The notes under the pieces are model-generated. The model saw only the letters and a program-made list of their open reading frames with translations. It had not been told where the DNA came from and ran no database searches. From Bacillus sp. SA1-12 (GTDB lineage Bacteria; Bacillota; Bacilli; Bacillales; Bacillaceae), in assembly GCF_000981385.1 (NCBI RefSeq), contig NZ_LATZ01000004.1, positions 165,494 to 229,493 on the forward strand: 64,000 nt of DNA, read 5' to 3'. Below, piece by piece: positions 16,379-24,524 of the stretch; the first letter of the stretch is position 1; each line of letters starts with the position of its first letter. Made by a program: the position numbers and the translations under genes.

Positions 16379-18013
16379 TCACCAATTGGATATCAATTTC
16401 TCTTTTTGCAAACCCGGGTTACCAGCTTCAACAACAAAACGAGCATAGGTTGAGCTCGGAGCACCTGGACGAGTAACGTAAGGCATAACTTGAAAATCTG
16501 CTTGCATTTGCTTGTGAGTCATTTTGCAGCGAACATACCCTCGCTGTGCATTGTATAGTTTCACTTGAGGGTTGCCTAACCATAATGCTGCAAGAGAATC
16601 AGTTTCTGCACCATCCGCATCAGAAGCGATAGATGTAGTGATTAGCTCGGTGCCAATTGTTTTTGAATCAGGATTGTTAAAGTCGGCCTTGAGATCTGCA
16701 GCTGCATGTCGATGAATATCACCGGTTAGCACGACAGGATTCTTAATGCCATATTGTTTATACGCAGAGAATATCCGCTCGCGTGAAGCGACAAATCCAT
16801 CCCATTGATCCATACTGTATGTCATTCCATCTCCCGTATCGCGGTCAATTTGTGCCATTACGATCTGCTGTGCCAATACATTCCATGTCGTATCCGACTT
16901 GCTAAGCCCCTGAATGAGCCAACGTTCTTGTTCATTCCCAAGAATCGAACGTGATGGGTCTAAACGCTCCTCACAATTTGCGATAACTTTACCGCAAGCA
17001 TAATTATCCCTGTACTGGCGTGTATCAAGGACGTTGAAGTCAGCTAAATCACCAAAACGGAAATTGCGATACATGAGCATATCAGGGCCGCTAGGAATAC
17101 AAGTACTTCTTAAAGGAAGATTTTCATAGAATGCTTGATAAGCAGCAGCCCGCTGGCGAAGGAATTCCTCTTCGGAAATACCGTACTGAGAGTTACCGCC
17201 AGCATAGTTATTCTCAACCTCATGATCATCCCCCGTAACAATCCACGGAGCAGCCGCATGAATAGCCTGTAAATCAGGATCTGTCTTAAATAAAGAATAT
17301 CGTAAACGATATTGGCTTAAAGTGGTGGTCTTGCTGTTGTGAGCACTGGACAAAGTAACATCTCTCTTTAAATTGCTAGAGTTGATAGCGTACTCATAAA
17401 TATAGTCACCAAGAAAGAAGACCACATCAGGATGATCATTCACCATATGTTTGTAAGCAGTAAAGTAGCCATGGTACCATGCTTGGCAAGATGCCACACT
17501 AAATGTTAACTCAGAAAGATGATCATTTGGTAATGGTGCGGTTTTCGTACGGCCAACAGGGCTTATCTCCGAGCCAGCTTTGAATCGATACCAGTAATAC
17601 CTTGATGGTTGTAAACCATGGACTTCAATATGCACCGAGTGAGCAAGCTCTGGCACAGCGAGTGATGTACCGCGCTTGATGATCTTATTAAAATTCTCAT
17701 CTTCTGCAAGCTCCCACTGTACGGGAACTTTACGGTCAGGCATTCCGCCAAGTCCATCCTCAGCAAGCGGCTCAGGCGCAAGCCTTGTCCATAACACAAT
17801 ACTGTCAGGGAGGGGATCTCCTGATGCCACCCCAAGTTTAAAGGGATTGTCTTTAAACTTAGGAGATTCAGAAGTTGCTAACACCTTATCAACTGGAAGC
17901 AAGCTAAGTGCAACCAAAGAAGCAAAGGTACCGCCTGTATACTTCATAAATCTCCTTCTGTCCATGTGTCCATGTTCTGGCAGATAGAGTGATGATCCCT
18001 TTAAAAAATGCAT
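16379..18013 (-). CDS. phoD: PhoD-type alkaline phosphatase/phosphodiesterase, copy 2
   Basis: A 544-residue paralogue of the neighbouring phoD, close to it along the full length. It starts at ATG 18013 behind AAAGGAGG; the frame extends 54 codons upstream but without a site. It keeps the Tat motif (MDRRRFMKYTGG), VASGDPLPDSIVLWTRLAP, SCQAWYHG, FFLGDYIYEYA, TGDDHEVENNYAGG and VLTGDIHRHAA. It differs from copy 1 at CGKVIANCEERL, which adds two cysteines near a substrate loop. Spaced TTTACA/TTCATT/TTTACA boxes upstream (18117-18148 region) resemble a PhoP site, so phosphate control is likely but unproven. Confidence 0.92.
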   Translation of the reverse strand: MHFLKGSSLYLPEHGHMDRRRFMKYTGGTFASLVALSLLPVDKVLATSESPKFKDNPFKLGVASGDPLPDSIVLWTRLAPEPLAEDGLGGMPDRKVPVQWELAEDENFNKIIKRGTSLAVPELAHSVHIEVHGLQPSRYYWYRFKAGSEISPVGRTKTAPLPNDHLSELTFSVASCQAWYHGYFTAYKHMVNDHPDVVFFLGDYIYEYAINSSNLKRDVTLSSAHNSKTTTLSQYRLRYSLFKTDPDLQAIHAAAPWIVTGDDHEVENNYAGGNSQYGISEEEFLRQRAAAYQAFYENLPLRSTCIPSGPDMLMYRNFRFGDLADFNVLDTRQYRDNYACGKVIANCEERLDPSRSILGNEQERWLIQGLSKSDTTWNVLAQQIVMAQIDRDTGDGMTYSMDQWDGFVASRERIFSAYKQYGIKNPVVLTGDIHRHAAADLKADFNNPDSKTIGTELITTSIASDADGAETDSLAALWLGNPQVKLYNAQRGYVRCKMTHKQMQADFQVMPYVTRPGAPSSTYARFVVEAGNPGLQKEKLISNW

Positions 18014-18396
18014 GTTTATACCTCCTTTTTTGTTTTTAATTTGTTCTTTTAATCTATTAAGAACAATTACAATACTAGAAATACAATATTGTCCTCGTTT
18101 TAGAAAAATTTTAATATTTTGTAAAAAAATGAATGAAAATGTAAATTTATAGGTGATTTTACACATTAACTTCATCCATATAGGTGAATAGTCATTATTA
18201 GAAGTAAATCCTTATCCCTGTGAAGCTCCACTACGTTCTACTCAACCATTTATTCCCGGCTTATCTTCTTAGCTTCTCTTGAATCTGGAAACTTGATTTT
18301 ACATCCCGTTAAAATTTGAATAAATAATTTCTTAATCTTTCATGAAATAGTACTTGAAGCCCAGGAACTGTATAGGGTAAAAGCAAAAACCTCTAC

Positions 18397-18410
18397 TAAA
18401 AACGCTTTCA
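18397..18410. promoter_or_regulatory. Possible cre (CcpA) site
   Basis: Read on the minus strand the site is TGAAAGCGTTTTTA, matching TGWAARCGYTWNCW except for one base. It lies 75 bases before the start of the secreted protein at 18486. Single-site matches occur by chance, so this is tentative. Confidence 0.35.
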
Positions 18411-18485
18411 ACGGACGGAAATTGTCAACTTATGATGAATTTTATATCTATATGTTTGCTAAAAAATCTGAAAGGAGGTGAGAGC

Positions 18486-19421
18486 ATGCACTTCCGACAT
18501 TTCATTTTTTGCGGTTTCATCGCAGGTATGACGCTATTCTTTCCAGCAGATGCATTCGCTGAAAAAAATGGAGTTGATACAGAGGTTAATCCTTCTCAGC
18601 AACTAGAACAGCCTCAGGAAAAGAAACCAGCATTGATAAGTCCTCAAATAAGGGAAGAGGAGAATTCCGATCAACTGTCTGGTTCAATCAATACTCCTAA
18701 ACAAACGGTGTCCTCCCTTTCCGAAAAGACTGGCAAAACGTTGGACAATCCAATCGATTCGGTTAAAACTCAAAGCAGTCAGTTACGGGAGCAAGCAAGT
18801 GAAAAAGCGCAAAGGGCAAGAACATCTAAAGTTGTTACGAATAATGAACATACTTTGCCTGTAAAACCCAATAAAGAGGAAATCAGCAAGGGGCAAAATA
18901 AAGAACCAATCATAAAACAGGCTCAGCAACCATCAACTCAAGCTAAGCCTTCAACTAAGAATGGACCGGGAAAACCTACAAAAGAGCCTATTGAAAATAC
19001 TACATCTACTATTGATGCCGAGAAGGATCTATTAATCAGAAAAGCTAAGAAAGAAGCGGATGAGAAAAATCAAAATAAAGCTATCATAAGTAAGCAAGAT
19101 CCATCCGAAAAGGCCTCAATCAATTATTTGAGCAAGGATTCGCAAGAAGAACAGAATACTCCTTCTCACAAACATCAATATCCTATAGACATCCAGACAA
19201 TAAGCTCTTCACAGAATACGAAGCTACCAGGGGGGTCAGCAAAAGATCGTTCAGGTACCAGTAAAAGCTGGAATAGTACGGTTGAGAAATGGATTGAATT
19301 TGAAAAACAGTGGAATTTGAGACTTATTCAGACCTTTGTCTCAAAAGCACACGTGTATCGTAATCAATGGATTAATGCCCCGCCAGCAAAGCCGCCAAAG
19401 ACTGCTCCTTTTTTCTTATAA
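18486..19421 (+). CDS. Secreted low-complexity protein, Gln/Lys/Ser-rich
   Basis: A 311-residue protein beginning with a signal peptide (HFIFCGFIAGMTLFFPADAFA, cleavage after AFA) at ATG 18486, behind AAAGGAGGTG. The mature chain is hydrophilic and probably disordered, rich in Q, K, S, P and N, until a C-terminal aromatic cap of about 45 residues (KWIEFEKQWNLRLIQTF and VYRNQWINAPPAKPPK) that could bind wall or membrane. I do not recognise the family. It is followed after 51 bases by another secreted low-complexity gene, so the two may work together at the cell surface. Confidence 0.7.
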   Translation: MHFRHFIFCGFIAGMTLFFPADAFAEKNGVDTEVNPSQQLEQPQEKKPALISPQIREEENSDQLSGSINTPKQTVSSLSEKTGKTLDNPIDSVKTQSSQLREQASEKAQRARTSKVVTNNEHTLPVKPNKEEISKGQNKEPIIKQAQQPSTQAKPSTKNGPGKPTKEPIENTTSTIDAEKDLLIRKAKKEADEKNQNKAIISKQDPSEKASINYLSKDSQEEQNTPSHKHQYPIDIQTISSSQNTKLPGGSAKDRSGTSKSWNSTVEKWIEFEKQWNLRLIQTFVSKAHVYRNQWINAPPAKPPKTAPFFL

Positions 19422-19475
19422 ACAAACATCATGACATTTATGGAGATCAAATGAAGAAAAAGGGAGAGAATAATG

Positions 19476-20468
19476 ATGACGTTTAACTTAAAAGGAACAA
19501 CAATTGTAAAATTATTTGTATTGGCAGGCGTACTTTCAGTCGGTTTTTTTGCTGGAGGACAGGTAAGTGAAGCAGCTGGTCAAGGAAACCATGGCGGTCA
19601 AGGAGCTGCTGTAAAGGTTGAGCAAGCTTCAGAAACGAAAGCTGTTCAAGTAAAAACAAGTACAGCTAATAAAGTCAATGCACAGGCCCGTGTAAAAGCA
19701 AGCGAAACAGCAAAAGCCCATGCAAATGTACATTCTGCAGTACAAGCAAACAACGATGCAGAACCGGAAAAAACTGAGGTTAAAGCGAAAGAGCAGGCAG
19801 AGGTGGAAGGAAAAGAAAAAACAAACCCATCTGCTGCTAACAAAGCAAACTCTATGGCTAATGAGCGTTCAAGCCAAAATGCAAAATCGCATGCAGCTGC
19901 AAACTCTGCTGTTTTTGCTGACGATATATCAGAAGAAGTCGAAACAGTAGATGCAGCTGAGGTTGTTGTTAAAAAATCTAAAAAAGCAGAAGATCTAAAT
20001 GCTGCTGATGAGGTTAAAACAGAAAAGAATGAGGAACAAGTTGAACTTGATGCTGATGCCAAAGCAGATGCAAAAACAGAGAAGAAGGTAATTCCCTCTG
20101 CTGAAAATAAAGCAAAAGCGATGGCTAGTGAACACGCTAGTTTGAACGCGAAAGCACATGCAGCTAGTAACTCAGCCGTACTTGTACTAGCTGTTATTGA
20201 AACGGAAACATCAGAAGAGCAAGCTACGAATGAGACTGTAGTTACAAATAAGGAAGAAGGTACTGAGGAAGAAGCTTCTGATAAATCTACAGAAGAGGCA
20301 GCTGTTGATGAAACACCTCTTGAAGCTGCAGAAGAAGGAGATGCCGAAGTTAATCCTTCCATTACAAATAAAGCAGAAGCAAAGGCTAGTTCAAAGGCAA
20401 GCGAAACAGCTATAAACCATGCAGCTAGTCATTCAGCTTTACTTGCTGTAGCGGTTGAAGAAGAATAA
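19476..20468 (+). CDS. Secreted Ala/Glu-rich repeat protein
   Basis: A 330-residue protein with a signal peptide (IVKLFVLAGVLSVGFFAGGQ, cleavage near SEAA). Two adjacent ATGs (19473 and 19476) follow AGGGAGAG; I use the second. The mature part carries four copies of a 29-31 residue unit, at about residues 62-90, 117-147, 206-236 and 292-322 counted from the first ATG, with the pattern NPSxxNKAxAxAxxxAxxxA then xxHAAxxSAV. The units are joined by Glu/Lys-rich linkers of growing length. Each unit would form an alanine-rich helix. I know no family with this exact unit; a surface or spore-coat structural role is a guess. Confidence 0.75.
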   Translation: MTFNLKGTTIVKLFVLAGVLSVGFFAGGQVSEAAGQGNHGGQGAAVKVEQASETKAVQVKTSTANKVNAQARVKASETAKAHANVHSAVQANNDAEPEKTEVKAKEQAEVEGKEKTNPSAANKANSMANERSSQNAKSHAAANSAVFADDISEEVETVDAAEVVVKKSKKAEDLNAADEVKTEKNEEQVELDADAKADAKTEKKVIPSAENKAKAMASEHASLNAKAHAASNSAVLVLAVIETETSEEQATNETVVTNKEEGTEEEASDKSTEEAAVDETPLEAAEEGDAEVNPSITNKAEAKASSKASETAINHAASHSALLAVAVEEE

Positions 20469-20483
20469 AGAAAACCGATAGCA

Positions 20484-20510
20484 AAGCCGAAGGGATCCAC
20501 CCTTCGGCTT
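20484..20510 (+). terminator. Rho-independent terminator
   Basis: AAGCCGAAGGG/CCCTTCGGCTT is a perfect eleven-base stem with a five-base loop, 15 bases after the repeat-protein stop; TGATGTTTTC follows. Confidence 0.85.
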
Positions 20511-20531
20511 GATGTTTTCAAGAATGTACAA

Positions 20532-21398
20532 TTATTTTATGATCAATTTCCCGTCAACCTCATCCAGGTTAAAAAAGACCGGCCGTTCATTCGGCGTTTT
20601 ATTTGGGGCATGAATGGTGAGCATTAGCTGATTTGAAAAAGTATAGAATAACATTCCATGACCGCCATCCTTATCAAAAAGTGCCCTTTTATCATGTACC
20701 CACGGACCTAAAATATTGCCTGATGTTGAATGGGCCACACCGATCGCATACCCCTCCTGTCCCCTGCTAGACCACAGCATTTGCAGCTCCCCTTGACTAT
20801 TTCGAAAAAGGAAGGGACCATCTGTTACATAATTTCTTTCATGTGCAGGTACAGTCCAGCCCGCATCACTTGCTTTAAATAACAGCACCGGTTCACCTGC
20901 CGCTTTCCGAAGATCCTTAGTCAAGCGGATCGCACAAATTTCTCCATCTTCGACTTGCAGCCATTCATGACAAAAGATCATCCATGGATCCTGCTGATCA
21001 TCTAAAAACAGTGTGCCATCAAGGCATTCCCAATCCCTTGGAGTTACCGGTTCATCTGTAAGTGGCGTAAATGGGCCAAGTGGATTATCTGAAACAAGAA
21101 TTTGCGTACCCCGGCATTTGTCCACTGCTTTAAATGAGGCAAACATATAATATCTCCCATTATATAAATGAACCTCTGGAGCCCAAAAATGATGGTCTGC
21201 CCAAAATCCTTCATCTGGTCGAAAGGCAGGAAAGGGACCTTCCCAGTTTAGCAAATCCTTACTCTTGTAAACATCAAATCCCGTTCCCTTTCCATCCCAT
21301 ACATTTTCATCGGTCGTTCCATAAAGAAAATACGTCTTTGTCTCATACTTCGGCAAAATAAATGGATCGCGAAGCCGAATCTCTTCTTTAGTTAACAT
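20532..21398 (-). CDS. Glycoside hydrolase family 43-like protein
   Basis: A 288-residue five-bladed beta-propeller glycosidase without a signal peptide, so cytoplasmic. RDPFILP at the N-terminus carries the likely catalytic-base aspartate, WAPEVHLYNGRYYMFASF and WECLDGTLFLDD give the typical GH43 blades and the pKa-modulating aspartate, and FRNSQGELQMLWSSRG contributes the distal site. GH43 enzymes act on arabinose- or xylose-containing oligosaccharides. The start is ATG 21398 after AAAGGTGG. An oligosaccharide importer lies 1.4 kb away on the same strand, past one oppositely oriented gene, and may supply its substrate. Confidence 0.85.
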   Translation of the reverse strand: MLTKEEIRLRDPFILPKYETKTYFLYGTTDENVWDGKGTGFDVYKSKDLLNWEGPFPAFRPDEGFWADHHFWAPEVHLYNGRYYMFASFKAVDKCRGTQILVSDNPLGPFTPLTDEPVTPRDWECLDGTLFLDDQQDPWMIFCHEWLQVEDGEICAIRLTKDLRKAAGEPVLLFKASDAGWTVPAHERNYVTDGPFLFRNSQGELQMLWSSRGQEGYAIGVAHSTSGNILGPWVHDKRALFDKDGGHGMLFYTFSNQLMLTIHAPNKTPNERPVFFNLDEVDGKLIIK

Positions 21399-21418
21399 CC
21401 TTTTTCCACCTTTAACTT

Positions 21419-21435
21419 TTGTTATCCGCTTACAC
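21419..21435 (-). promoter_or_regulatory. Operator-like site at the GH43 promoter (cre/LacI type)
   Basis: On the minus strand GTGTAAGCGGATAACAA lies between a TATTAT-like box and the ribosome site. It shares AGCGGATAACAA with the E. coli lac operator and resembles a stretched cre. A LacI/CcpA-family repressor is the natural guess. Confidence 0.4.
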
Positions 21436-21797
21436 ATCTATAATAGTAACTTATAAAGTACCTCATGGTTAGTTATTTATTATAAATAATAGATTCTATC
21501 TGCCAGAACTCATTGATATAAGTTTTTATAACTCCAAAATAAAACGAAAGCTGGATAAAAGAGCATAACACCGCCTATAAAAGACAACATCATTTTAAAT
21601 TAGTCAATAAGCTTATTACATATTTACTATCTTCTTCATAACCTATTTAAATATCTTTAAAAATTCTTTTCGCAAAATCTTGATACATAGTGCAAACGCC
21701 TTCAATTTGAGGTATCTTTATAGTAATCTATTTTTTTTACCTCACATTTTCACTTATAAACTATAAAGCAAACCAGGAAATGAGGAGTGACGCTGAA
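21436..21797. other. AT-rich divergent spacer
   Basis: About 360 AT-rich bases between the divergent GH43 and J-domain-like genes. Apart from promoter-like T/A runs I see no gene, repeat or strong hairpin. Confidence 0.4.
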
Positions 21798-22646
21798 TTG
21801 GACATACAAGAAGCTTACAAAGTACTAGGTGTTCCAGAAGATGCTACTGATGACCAAATTGAAAAACAATATATGACATGGATTCGGCGGAATCATGCAT
21901 ATCAAAGTCAGGAGGATGGAGAAAAGCCTTTTGATTTTGATCTGATAACCAATGCCTATAATAAGATTAAAGCTTATCGGGATGGTACCGAGGAAAAGCA
22001 AGGCCCTGCTACCTTCCGTGAGAAATCGGATCATTTTCTCCATTACTACAAGCTCCATATCATTGGGGTGATCCTTCTAATTGCACTTTGTGTCTATGTG
22101 ACCCAAAGTGTCGTTTCTCATTTTCAGGAACAAAAAAGATTGGCAAGTCTTCCTCCTGAAAATGTAAGCATTTTGCTGCATGGTGACTATTTTGAACCAA
22201 ATAGTGACACAATGGCTGTTTCGGAGAATGTCTTGGCTGACATTCCTTCATGGAAGAGGGTAACCGTTAATTTGAATTATTCGCCGACAGAAATAAACGA
22301 CTCGATGGATGTTGGCATGCAGCAAAAAAGTGTTGTGACGCTTACATCTGATAAATCAGATGTCTATGTAATGGATCCTGATAACTTTGAACTGCTCATG
22401 ACGAATGAAATGTTCCTGCCACTAGATGAATTGGAGCCATCGCTTAAAGAAAACGTTGAAGCAGATAAGCTTGTCTATGCAACATCACCTGAAGATAATG
22501 CTGAACATTTATACGGAATTGTCGTTTCTGACACAAGGTTCTTTGAGGGAGTCCAAGTCAATGATGAGAAGAAAATTGCGGCAATACGGGCGGATTCAAA
22601 AAATAAAGAAAATGCATTGAAATTATTAATTGAACTAACAAAATAA
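21798..22646 (+). CDS. J-domain-like membrane protein
   Basis: A 282-residue protein with an N-terminal J-like helical domain (DIQEAYKVLGVPEDATDDQI, then EKQYMTWIRRNHAYQ), a single transmembrane helix (LHIIGVILLIALCVYVTQSV, about 90-109) and an extracytoplasmic domain of about 170 residues. The HPD tripeptide needed to stimulate DnaK is replaced by NHA, so it should not act as a normal co-chaperone. The outer domain looks like a small solute-binding or DUF-type fold (SDVYVMDPDNFELLMTNEMF). I prefer TTG 21798, behind GAGGAG; ATG 21780 lacks a properly spaced site. Function unknown. Confidence 0.72.
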   Translation: MDIQEAYKVLGVPEDATDDQIEKQYMTWIRRNHAYQSQEDGEKPFDFDLITNAYNKIKAYRDGTEEKQGPATFREKSDHFLHYYKLHIIGVILLIALCVYVTQSVVSHFQEQKRLASLPPENVSILLHGDYFEPNSDTMAVSENVLADIPSWKRVTVNLNYSPTEINDSMDVGMQQKSVVTLTSDKSDVYVMDPDNFELLMTNEMFLPLDELEPSLKENVEADKLVYATSPEDNAEHLYGIVVSDTRFFEGVQVNDEKKIAAIRADSKNKENALKLLIELTK

Positions 22647-22655
22647 TACCGCCTT

Positions 22656-22747
22656 AAAAGGGTCAGACCCCTTTAACAATTTCAATATAGAGGATTTTAA
22701 ACGATTTAAGATCCATTATATTGTAATAAAGAGGTCTGGCCCTTTTT
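22656..22747. repeat. Nested inverted repeat (terminator or MITE-like element)
   Basis: AAAGGGTCAGACC at the left pairs with GGTCTGGCCCTTT at the right, about 60 bases apart, with one mismatch. The left arm also folds alone (AAAGGG/CCCTTT). The right end continues TTTTTTG, so it could terminate both convergent genes. The GGGTCAGACC core also has the look of a mobile small repeat. Confidence 0.5.
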
Positions 22748-22775
22748 TGTGACGGCATTATTTCAAGTTAGCAAT

Positions 22776-24455
22776 CTATTCCTTGCTCCATAATTCAACT
22801 GTGTCCTTCACTATTTTCGTGAATTCTTTTTCTGCCTCTTCAACTCCGGCTTTCTCTAAGTCCTTCATGAATAGATCCCATATTCGATCAAAGTCATCAG
22901 GTTTAGTAAGAATAGCCTCTGGAATTCGTTTAAACGTGATATCTATCATTTTTTTGTTTGATACCTCAAGCTTAGAACCTGCAGGGATTGCAAGATTGTA
23001 GCCTGCACCCCAAGGTTTTACAGGAAATTCCTCAGCAGGTGGGAATAGATCCTTCCATAATTCAGCATCATAATTTTTCAGTACTTCTTTTTCAACATCT
23101 GTTAAACCTTCGATTGCCAGTTCACGGGTATTGACTGTAAAGGTTTGTCCTGTTGAGTCTAACACACCATCGCCATAACGCGGGGCAAAGCGAAGGAAGT
23201 TATAGCCTATTCCTGTTTCCTTTAAATAGTCTTTATTATTTCTGCGTTTATCCCATTCTTCTTCTGGGATAACACGCTTGCCATCAACGATTTCATAATG
23301 CTCCCCTTCAATTCCCCAATTTAACATGATTTGTGTTTCTTCTGAAACTAAATAATCGAGGAATTTGATAGCGCGAACAGGGTCTTCACAATCAACAGTG
23401 ATGCCAATCCCCCATCCTACTTGGAAACCTGAGCTTTGATATGCATGGTGCTTATATTCTTCACTTAAAGTAATAGGATAGTAGCCATACATTCGTTCAT
23501 ATTTCCCTTCATCACGTAAGGCATTCTGTGCGTCATTGATCATATAATCCGGAGCGATAGTTGCTAATGCCCGTCCTGTAGACAATTTTGCTAACCATTG
23601 ATCATTTTTTTGGACAAAAGATTCCTGATCTAACAGACCTTCTGTGTTCATCTTGTTATACCAGCGGAAAACTTCTTTTTCAGCTGGACGGCGATAATGC
23701 AAGGTCGCTTCATAGGTCTGTGGATCAACGTAATACTCACCATCATCTGATGCCCCCGTCATCATAAATCCGCTATTTAAGGTAGAAGCTTGAAAACGCC
23801 AGCCATCTGACTGGAGGGTTAATGGAATCGTTGGCTGTCCATCGATTTCAGGATGACGTTTATAATATTCTTTCAAGACATTTTCTAAGTCCTCAAGCGT
23901 TTTCATTTCCGGATAACCCAATTCCTTCACAACATCGTGCTGGACAAGTGCTGCGAAACCTGGAGTCATTGCCTCATTTTTAACTGGACTATTAGGTAAA
24001 ACATATATGGATGGGTCATCTTTACTCCACTTCATCCGATTGATTTCATCACCAAGCATTTTTTTAATATTTGGTGCATGCTCTTCAATAAGCGGGGCAA
24101 GGTCAATTAACGCTCCTGCTTCAACAAGCTGACTAGCACCCTTTGATGTAATGAGATCAGGATATTCACCGCTGGCAATCATTAAAGGAATTTTTGTTTG
24201 ACCGCCTTCCATATCAAATTCTGGATCAAGTGTTACCCCTGTATCCTCTTTAATCTTTTGTCCAATCGGGCTCTCCATATTCTCCCAGTCAGAGTTCGCG
24301 TCAGAATCAAAAACCGTAAAGGTCATTTCCCCATTTCCATCTGATTTGCTGTCATTTTCAGTTGAAGCCTTCTCATTTGAACCTTGACATGCCATCAACA
24401 TCGCAAATAAAGCTGTGATAAAAACCATACCGCAAATTCTTTTAAAAGATTTCAT
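22776..24455 (-). CDS. Extracellular solute-binding lipoprotein of an oligosaccharide ABC importer
   Basis: A 559-residue substrate-binding lipoprotein of the large LplA/YtcQ-type group. The signal ends in a lipobox (LMAC, Cys about 23) followed by a serine-rich linker. Features of the family are DLITSKGASQLVEAGALIDL, the long linker helices around NKMNTEGLLDQESFVQKNDQ and the C-terminal ILTKPDDFDRIWDLFMKDLE. The start is ATG 24455 behind AAGGGGGAG. It is last in an operon with two permeases. Its proximity to GH43 hints at a plant-derived oligosaccharide, but the ligand is unknown. Confidence 0.9.
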   Translation of the reverse strand: MKSFKRICGMVFITALFAMLMACQGSNEKASTENDSKSDGNGEMTFTVFDSDANSDWENMESPIGQKIKEDTGVTLDPEFDMEGGQTKIPLMIASGEYPDLITSKGASQLVEAGALIDLAPLIEEHAPNIKKMLGDEINRMKWSKDDPSIYVLPNSPVKNEAMTPGFAALVQHDVVKELGYPEMKTLEDLENVLKEYYKRHPEIDGQPTIPLTLQSDGWRFQASTLNSGFMMTGASDDGEYYVDPQTYEATLHYRRPAEKEVFRWYNKMNTEGLLDQESFVQKNDQWLAKLSTGRALATIAPDYMINDAQNALRDEGKYERMYGYYPITLSEEYKHHAYQSSGFQVGWGIGITVDCEDPVRAIKFLDYLVSEETQIMLNWGIEGEHYEIVDGKRVIPEEEWDKRRNNKDYLKETGIGYNFLRFAPRYGDGVLDSTGQTFTVNTRELAIEGLTDVEKEVLKNYDAELWKDLFPPAEEFPVKPWGAGYNLAIPAGSKLEVSNKKMIDITFKRIPEAILTKPDDFDRIWDLFMKDLEKAGVEEAEKEFTKIVKDTVELWSKE

Positions 24456-24524
24456 CCCATTTCTCCCCCTTGATATACAGTTGTTTGTAAAAATAGGTGA
24501 ACCTGCAGACAACATAAGCAGCTC

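Noticed and set aside
19646..20362. A 238-residue open frame on the minus strand, Ser/Ala-rich
   Set aside because: It is the complement of the Ala/Glu/Lys-rich repeat gene; the low-complexity composition keeps the opposite strand open. No ribosome site.
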